A stretch of 52,257 bases of DNA, from the NCBI GenBank assembly GCA_038205755.1, contig JBBRBN010000019.1, forward strand, positions 1 through 52,257, read 5' to 3'. This DNA is from JANNWF01 sp038205755 (GTDB lineage: Bacteria; Pseudomonadota; Gammaproteobacteria; Xanthomonadales; Xanthomonadaceae). Positions 47,577-52,257 of this stretch are shown here, piece after piece (position 1 is the first letter of the stretch; every line of letters starts with the position of its first letter). Under the pieces are notes generated by a model. That model did no database searches and had not been told where the DNA came from. It saw only the letters and a list, made by a program, of their open reading frames with translations. The position numbers and the translations under genes were made by a program.

Positions 47577-48005
47577 ATGAACTTCAGCAGCGGTCGATTG
47601 CGCGATGAGCCGGAAATCAGCCTGACCTCGTTGATCGATGTGGTCTTCACCCTCATCATTTTTTTCGTGGTCACCACCACCTTTGACCAGCGCAGCGCAA
47701 TCAAGCTGCAGCTGCCCAGCGCCGAAAGCAATCCGCCGGCCGAGGCCAGTGAGCCGCTGGTGCTGGTGGTGGATGCGGAGGGTCGCTACTTCATTGGCGG
47801 CAATGAAGTGCTGCGCAAGGATGGCGTGGCGCTGCGCGAGGCAATTGTCGCGCTGGTCGGCGCCAACGTCGGCAGCGGCCGCGGCGTCAGCCTGCGGGCC
47901 GATGCGCGCACGCCGCACCAGTCGGTGGTGACCGCGCTGGATGTGCTGGGCCAGCTCGGCTTCGAGAAGGTGTCGATCGCCACGGTAGGTAGCCTCGATC
48001 CGTGA
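47577..48005 (+). CDS. exbD: ExbD/TolR family protein
   Basis: 142 residues from ATG 47577. A single N-terminal helix carries the conserved aspartate in ISLTSLIDVVFTLIIFFVVT, followed by a periplasmic domain (SVVTALDVLGQLGFEKVSIA). It completes the proton channel with the preceding ExbB homologue. It overlaps msbA (GTGA). Confidence 0.92.
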   Translation: MNFSSGRLRDEPEISLTSLIDVVFTLIIFFVVTTTFDQRSAIKLQLPSAESNPPAEASEPLVLVVDAEGRYFIGGNEVLRKDGVALREAIVALVGANVGSGRGVSLRADARTPHQSVVTALDVLGQLGFEKVSIATVGSLDP

Positions 48006-49771
48006 GCGGCGAGGCGGAGCAGGCGTGGCCGATCTATCGCCGGCTGCTCGGCTATGCCAGGGCCTACTGGCCGCTGCTCACGATTGCCGGCGTCGGCATG
48101 CTGATCGAAGCCTTCGCGGGCGCGGCGTTCACGCTGCTCATGGAGCCTCTGATCAACGACGGTTTCATTGACCGGGACCCTGCGGCGGCGGTGATCCTGC
48201 CGCTGGTCATCGTTGGCCTGTTCCTGGCCCGCGGTCTGGCTACCTTTGCGACCGACTACGGCATGGCCCGCGCCGGTCGCGGCGTGGTCCGCGACCTGCG
48301 GCTGGCGCTGCTCGCCAAGTACCTGCGGCTGCCGACCCAGCGCTTCGATGCCGAGCCGGTGCCGGTGCTGGTCTCGCGGCTGAGCTACGACACCGAGCAG
48401 GTCGCACAGGCCGCCAGCGATGCAATCAAGGTGCTGGTCACCGACAGCCTGCTGATCATCGGGCTGGTCGGCGTGATGCTTTGGCAAAGCCCCAAGCTGA
48501 CCCTCATCATGTTCGTCATTGGACCGCTGATCGCCGGCATCGTCGCGGTGGTTGGCAAGCGCTACCGGCGGCTCAACCGGGGTATTCAGGATCGCGTCGG
48601 GGAGATGGCGCACGGCGCCGAACAGGCGCTCGCCGGACAGCAGGAGGTGAAGGTGTACGGTGCCCAGGCGACCGAACTGCAGCGCTATGCCGGGCTGGCT
48701 GGCGGCCTGCTGCGGCTGCAGGTCAAGGTTGAGGCCACGCGCGCCCTGTCGTCGTCCACCGTCCAGCTGCTGGCAGCGATCGCGCTGGCGGTGATCGTAT
48801 ATGTGGCCGGGCGCGAGGCGGTGGCGTCGCGACTGGACGCCGGCCAGTTCGTCTCGCTGATGACCGCGATGATGGCCCTGCTGCCGTCGCTCAAGCGCAT
48901 CACCACAGTGCAGACCCAGATCGCCCGTGGTCTGGCAGCGGCGCAGAAGGTGTTCTCGGTGCTGGATCTCGAAGACGAGATCGATACCGGCCGCCAGCCG
49001 CTGACCCGCGCACGCGGTGAGCTGTGCTTCGTTGATGTGTCGTTGCGCTATCCGGGTCAGAGCCAGCCGGCGCTTGATCGGGTCAGCTTTACCGCGCGAC
49101 CGGGAACGGTGACCGCCATTGTGGGTCGGTCCGGCTCCGGCAAGACCAGCCTGGTCCGCCTGATTCCGCGCTTCTACGAGCCCGACGCCGGCCGCATCGA
49201 GCTCGACGGCAGCCCGCTGGGACACTTCGCGTTGGCCGATCTGCGCCGTCAGATCGCCCTTGTTGGGCAGAAGGTGATGTTGTTTGACGCCAGTGTGGCG
49301 GACAACATCGGCTTCGGGCGTCCCCTCGATGCAGACGATCCGCTGTTGCGCGACGCCGCCCAGGCTGCCAACGCGCTGGAGTTCATCGAGCGGCTGCCGG
49401 ACGGCATGCGGTCCAGCATTGGTGAGAACGGCGGGCGCTTGTCGGGTGGCCAGCGGCAGCGTCTGGCCATCGCCCGAGCGGTGCTCAAGGATGCGCCGAT
49501 CCTCATTCTTGACGAGGCTACCGCGGCACTCGACGCTGAATCCGAGCATCTGGTCCAGTCCGCACTGGATCGGCTGATCCCGGATCGCACCACGCTGGTG
49601 ATCGCGCACCGGCTGTCGACGGTTGAGCACGCTGACCAGGTGCTGGTGATGGATCAGGGCCGGCTGGTCGAGCAGGGCACGCACCGGGAACTGCTGGCGC
49701 GCGGTGGCCTGTACGCGACGCTGCACCGCATGCAGTTCCGTGACGAGCCAGCGGCCGGCAGCGAGGCCTGA
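48002..49771 (+). CDS. msbA: Lipid A export ABC transporter MsbA
   Basis: 589 residues from GTG 48002. Six membrane helices in the N-terminal 320 residues (AGVGMLIEAFAGAAFTLLME; VILPLVIVGLFLARGLATFA), then a nucleotide-binding domain with Walker A IVGRSGSGKTSLVRLI, signature NGGRLSGGQRQRLAIARAVL and Walker B ILILDEATAALDAE. It flips lipid A-core across the inner membrane. lpxK follows 71 bp later, the E. coli-like msbA-lpxK order. Confidence 0.96.
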   Translation: MSGEAEQAWPIYRRLLGYARAYWPLLTIAGVGMLIEAFAGAAFTLLMEPLINDGFIDRDPAAAVILPLVIVGLFLARGLATFATDYGMARAGRGVVRDLRLALLAKYLRLPTQRFDAEPVPVLVSRLSYDTEQVAQAASDAIKVLVTDSLLIIGLVGVMLWQSPKLTLIMFVIGPLIAGIVAVVGKRYRRLNRGIQDRVGEMAHGAEQALAGQQEVKVYGAQATELQRYAGLAGGLLRLQVKVEATRALSSSTVQLLAAIALAVIVYVAGREAVASRLDAGQFVSLMTAMMALLPSLKRITTVQTQIARGLAAAQKVFSVLDLEDEIDTGRQPLTRARGELCFVDVSLRYPGQSQPALDRVSFTARPGTVTAIVGRSGSGKTSLVRLIPRFYEPDAGRIELDGSPLGHFALADLRRQIALVGQKVMLFDASVADNIGFGRPLDADDPLLRDAAQAANALEFIERLPDGMRSSIGENGGRLSGGQRQRLAIARAVLKDAPILILDEATAALDAESEHLVQSALDRLIPDRTTLVIAHRLSTVEHADQVLVMDQGRLVEQGTHRELLARGGLYATLHRMQFRDEPAAGSEA

Positions 49772-49842
49772 GAGCCGGTGAAAAAGCCGCCCGCCTGCTG
49801 CGACCGTCTGCGCCGTTCGATTCTTTCCCAGGCTCCGAGTCG

Positions 49843-50853
49843 ATGGACCGGGTGCGACTGACGGCCTGGCTTGAGCGGCGCTGGTATGGCGGCGTTCCGC
49901 CGGGGCCGGTTCTGCGGGTGCTGGCGTTGCTGTTTGGCGGGCTGGCCGCGACTCGACGCATGCTCTATCGGCACCGACTGCTGCGCGTCGAGCGACTCGA
50001 CTGCCCGGTGCTGGTGGTCGGCAATCTGACCGTCGGCGGCGCCGGCAAGACGCCGTTGACCGAAGCGCTGGTGCACGGACTGCGCGAGCGCGGCTGGCGG
50101 CCGGGCGTGGTTTCCCGTGGCGTGGGCGGCAGCGCGACGCATGCCGCGGTCGTTCCGGAACATCCCGACCCGGCCGTGTTCGGCGACGAACCGTGCCTGC
50201 TGGCCCGGCGCACCGGGGTGCCGGTAGCCGTTGCGAGGCGCCGCGCGGATGCAGGGCGGCTGCTGCGCGCCAGCGCCGACGTCAATCTGCTGATCGCCGA
50301 CGATGCGCTGCAGCACCTGTCCCTCGCGCGCGACCTCGAAGTGCTGGTGATCGACGCTCGGCGACGATTTGGCAATGGTCGACTGCTGCCCGCGGGTCCC
50401 CTGCGCGAGCTGCCGGTGCGCGCGTCGCGCTGCGATTTCCGGGTCCTGAACGGCGCCGTGCCGGCTCCCGAGGCGGGCTGCTGGTCGATGCTGCTGGCGC
50501 TTGATCACGCCGTGCGGCTGGACGGCCAGGGCCGAAGCAGTCTGGAGACGTTTCGCGGTCAGGCGATCAACGCCATGGCCGGCATCAGCGATCCCGCGCG
50601 CTTTTTCGCCGCGCTCGCAGGCGCCGGACTGACGGCCTCGCTGCACCCGTTCCCGGATCACCATCCGTTTACACCGGCGGATTTTGGCTTCGACGATGGC
50701 CGACCGCTGCTGATGACCGAGAAGGACGCAGTAAAGTGCCGCGCCTTCGCCCGACCCCACTGGTACAGCGTGCCGGCCGCGCCGCTCGTCGATCCGGCGT
50801 TTCTGGACGCGGTTCACGCCCGTCTGCTCGACATCCGGAGCATCGCCCCATGA
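49843..50853 (+). CDS. lpxK: Tetraacyldisaccharide 4'-kinase LpxK
   Basis: 336 residues. P-loop VVGNLTVGGAGKTPLTEALV (58-77), LIADDALQHLSLARDLEVLV, VSRGVGGSA region and PDHHPFTPADF. It phosphorylates the lipid A precursor at the 4' position, making lipid IVA. Its stop overlaps the kdsB ATG (ATGA). Confidence 0.95.
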   Translation: MDRVRLTAWLERRWYGGVPPGPVLRVLALLFGGLAATRRMLYRHRLLRVERLDCPVLVVGNLTVGGAGKTPLTEALVHGLRERGWRPGVVSRGVGGSATHAAVVPEHPDPAVFGDEPCLLARRTGVPVAVARRRADAGRLLRASADVNLLIADDALQHLSLARDLEVLVIDARRRFGNGRLLPAGPLRELPVRASRCDFRVLNGAVPAPEAGCWSMLLALDHAVRLDGQGRSSLETFRGQAINAMAGISDPARFFAALAGAGLTASLHPFPDHHPFTPADFGFDDGRPLLMTEKDAVKCRAFARPHWYSVPAAPLVDPAFLDAVHARLLDIRSIAP

Positions 50854-51623
50854 GTGTTTCGCTGGATTTTGTGGTCGCCATTCCGGCCCGCTTCGGATCA
50901 TCGCGGCTACCGGGCAAACCGCTGGCAGACATCTGCGGCGAGCCGATGATCGTCCATGTCGCCCGCCGCGCGCAGGAGGCCGGCGCCGCCGAGATCGTGA
51001 TTGCCACCGACGACCGGCGCATCGCGGACGCAGTCGCGAGTCTCGGACTGCAGGTGCAGATGACACGGCCCGAGCACCTGTCGGGCACCGACCGGCTGGC
51101 CGAATGCGCACAGCTGCAGGGCTGGTCGGATGATCGCATCGTGGTCAACCTGCAGGGCGACGAGCCGCTGGCGCCGCCCGCAGCCATTCGCGCCGTGGCC
51201 GAATGCCTGCACGCCAGCGGCGCGCCGCTGGCGACGCTAGCCGTCCCCTTGGTCGACGCCCAGACGCTGTTCGACCCGTCCTGCGTCAAGCTGGTCCGCA
51301 ATGCCGCCGGTGACGCCATGTATTTCAGTCGCGCTCCGATACCCTGGGACCGTGACCGCTTCAGCACCGATCGCCTGCGGCTGGGCGCATCGCATTGGCT
51401 GCGCCACGTGGGCCTGTACGCCTACCGGGTCGGGGCGCTGCGCCGGTTTGCCGCCATGCCGGCCGGCACGCTCGAGCAGATCGAGTCGCTGGAACAGCTG
51501 CGCGTGCTGGAGGCAGGCTGGCGGATAGCAGTGGCGATCAGCCCGGTGGCGATCCCCGCGGGCGTGGACACGCCTACCGATCTGCAGCGTGTGCGTGAAA
51601 TGTTGTCTTCCAAAGCACTTTAG
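50850..51623 (+). CDS. kdsB: CMP-Kdo synthetase (3-deoxy-manno-octulosonate cytidylyltransferase) KdsB
   Basis: 257 residues from ATG 50850. Nucleotidyltransferase motifs are AIPARFGSSRLPGKPLADI, EIVIATDDRRIADAV, SGTDRLAECAQ, VVNLQGDEPLAPP, and RHVGLYAYRVGALRRFAAM. It activates Kdo with CTP for attachment to lipid A, linking it to lpxK and msbA just upstream. Confidence 0.96.
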   Translation: MSVSLDFVVAIPARFGSSRLPGKPLADICGEPMIVHVARRAQEAGAAEIVIATDDRRIADAVASLGLQVQMTRPEHLSGTDRLAECAQLQGWSDDRIVVNLQGDEPLAPPAAIRAVAECLHASGAPLATLAVPLVDAQTLFDPSCVKLVRNAAGDAMYFSRAPIPWDRDRFSTDRLRLGASHWLRHVGLYAYRVGALRRFAAMPAGTLEQIESLEQLRVLEAGWRIAVAISPVAIPAGVDTPTDLQRVREMLSSKAL

Positions 51624-51640
51624 AAAGGCTACGCAAGTAT

Positions 51641-52117
51641 ATGAATAAAATACTTTTTGTGTGCATGGGAAACATCTGCCGTTCGCCGATCGCAGAGGGC
51701 GTGGCGCGGGCCGCGGCCGAGCGCACTGGGCTCGTGATCGAATTCGACTCGGCCGGCACACTCGGCTACCACGCCGGCGAAGCGCCGGATCCGCGGGCCC
51801 GCGCGGTTGCGCGCCGCTGCGGCGCGCCCATCGATGATCTCCGCGCCCGCCAGGTGGTGGTGGCGGATTTCGACCGCTTCGATCTGATTCTGGCTGCTGA
51901 TCGGAACAATCTGATCGAACTCAGGCGCCTGCAGCCGGCCGGCAGTCGGGCCGAGCTGGCCCTGCTGCTGGATTGGACCGGCACGCAGGCTGCTGGCGAA
52001 GTGCCTGATCCCTACTACGGCGATGCCAGCAACTTCGAGTCCGTCTACCGACAGTTGGAAGCCGCCGCCGATGGATTGGTAAATCGGCTGGCAGGCATCG
52101 CAGGCACGCGCGCCTGA
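51641..52117 (+). CDS. Low-molecular-weight protein tyrosine phosphatase
   Basis: 158 residues from ATG 51641. Catalytic loop C8-x5-R14 in LFVCMGNICRSPIAEG, and the general-acid aspartate D123 in VPDPYYGD. These enzymes dephosphorylate tyrosine kinases controlling polysaccharide export, or other substrates; no kinase gene is visible here. The first six codons (ATGAATAAAATACTTTTT) are far more AT-rich than the rest of the gene, probably keeping the start site unstructured. It follows kdsB by 17 bp and is usually found there in xanthomonads. Confidence 0.93.
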   Translation: MNKILFVCMGNICRSPIAEGVARAAAERTGLVIEFDSAGTLGYHAGEAPDPRARAVARRCGAPIDDLRARQVVVADFDRFDLILAADRNNLIELRRLQPAGSRAELALLLDWTGTQAAGEVPDPYYGDASNFESVYRQLEAAADGLVNRLAGIAGTRA

Positions 52118-52214
52118 ACAGGCATAATCAGTCGCTCGACCGCCACGCAGCGCACCATCTCGCAACCATGTTGAACCCACCCAGAGTTCACTCCCCATTC
52201 CGAAAGGTCCAGCC

Positions 52215-52257
52215 ATGACCGCGGCGGCCGAGCTGTCTACCTCGCTGGAGTGGCTCA
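52215..52257 (+). CDS. 5' end of an unidentified gene (continues beyond window)
   Basis: ATG 52215 begins MTAAAELSTSLEWL and runs off the window. It lies 97 bp after the phosphatase gene. Only 14 residues are visible, so neither the reading frame nor the product can be settled. Confidence 0.4.
   Translation, partial: MTAAAELSTSLEWL

Overview
The window is a high-GC chromosomal segment of a gammaproteobacterium, most likely of the Xanthomonadales/Lysobacterales (Xanthomonadaceae or Rhodanobacteraceae side). The order smc-zipA-ligA, the block lolC/lolD/comEC/exbB/exbD/msbA/lpxK/kdsB, the sdhCDAB cluster with sdhE-ygfX, and GTAG-headed palindromic repeats like those known from Stenotrophomonas all point that way. 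The genus cannot be fixed from the sequence alone. No rRNA, tRNA, integrase, IS transposase or CRISPR array was seen.

Layout. 1-4.1 kb: the C-terminal part of a secreted PPC-domain protein, a methionine-salvage-type aminotransferase with its omega-amidase, and a CsgG-like secreted protein with a good terminator. 4.2-4.7 kb: a gene-free stretch of GTAG-type palindromic repeats, including a five-copy array with an exact 37-bp period. 4.7-8.4 kb (minus strand): yciO, scpA, scpB, rluB. 8.5-17 kb (plus): yciI-like, bolA-like, a lipoprotein PPIase, smc, zipA and ligA; smc and zipA are separated by two MITE-like elements, one apparently inserted in the tip of the other. 17-21 kb: fpr, epmA, a lysine/proline-rich EcsC-like protein and mtnA.

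21.1-30.6 kb: an accessory region between mtnA and gyrA, two genes that I recall as neighbours in Xanthomonas. It holds a WYL regulator preceded by three direct 15-bp repeats, a class III sirtuin, a 56-residue protein with a strong ribosome-binding site, a PcfJ-like protein, an AT-rich phospholipase-D-type nuclease, a protein with a short Cys cluster, and a double AAA+ ATPase. A 36-bp sequence is repeated upstream of the sirtuin and of the 56-residue gene. This is the part most likely to hold an undescribed (possibly defence-related) system, but that role is inference.

30.6-35.5 kb: gyrA (alanine at position 83, repeat-encoded acidic tail), a peroxiredoxin, a small heat shock protein and CbpA. 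35.5-42.4 kb: an orphan PhnD-like binding protein, ygfZ, and the succinate dehydrogenase set (DUF1674/SDHAF4-like gene, sdhC, sdhD, sdhA, sdhB, MAPEG protein, sdhE, ygfX). 42.5-52.3 kb: a tightly overlapping plus-strand envelope block (lolC/E, lolD, comEC, exbB, exbD, msbA, lpxK, kdsB, a low-molecular-weight tyrosine phosphatase) and the first codons of a last gene.

Functional links: lipoprotein and LPS export and Kdo/lipid A synthesis sit together; chromosome structure and replication genes (smc, scpA, scpB, zipA, ligA, gyrA) recur; methionine salvage is represented at two separate sites; and three different SDH/Fe-S maturation factors surround sdh. A family of about 160-bp inverted-repeat elements occurs three times, twice with its tip forming the stop codon of the gene before it.
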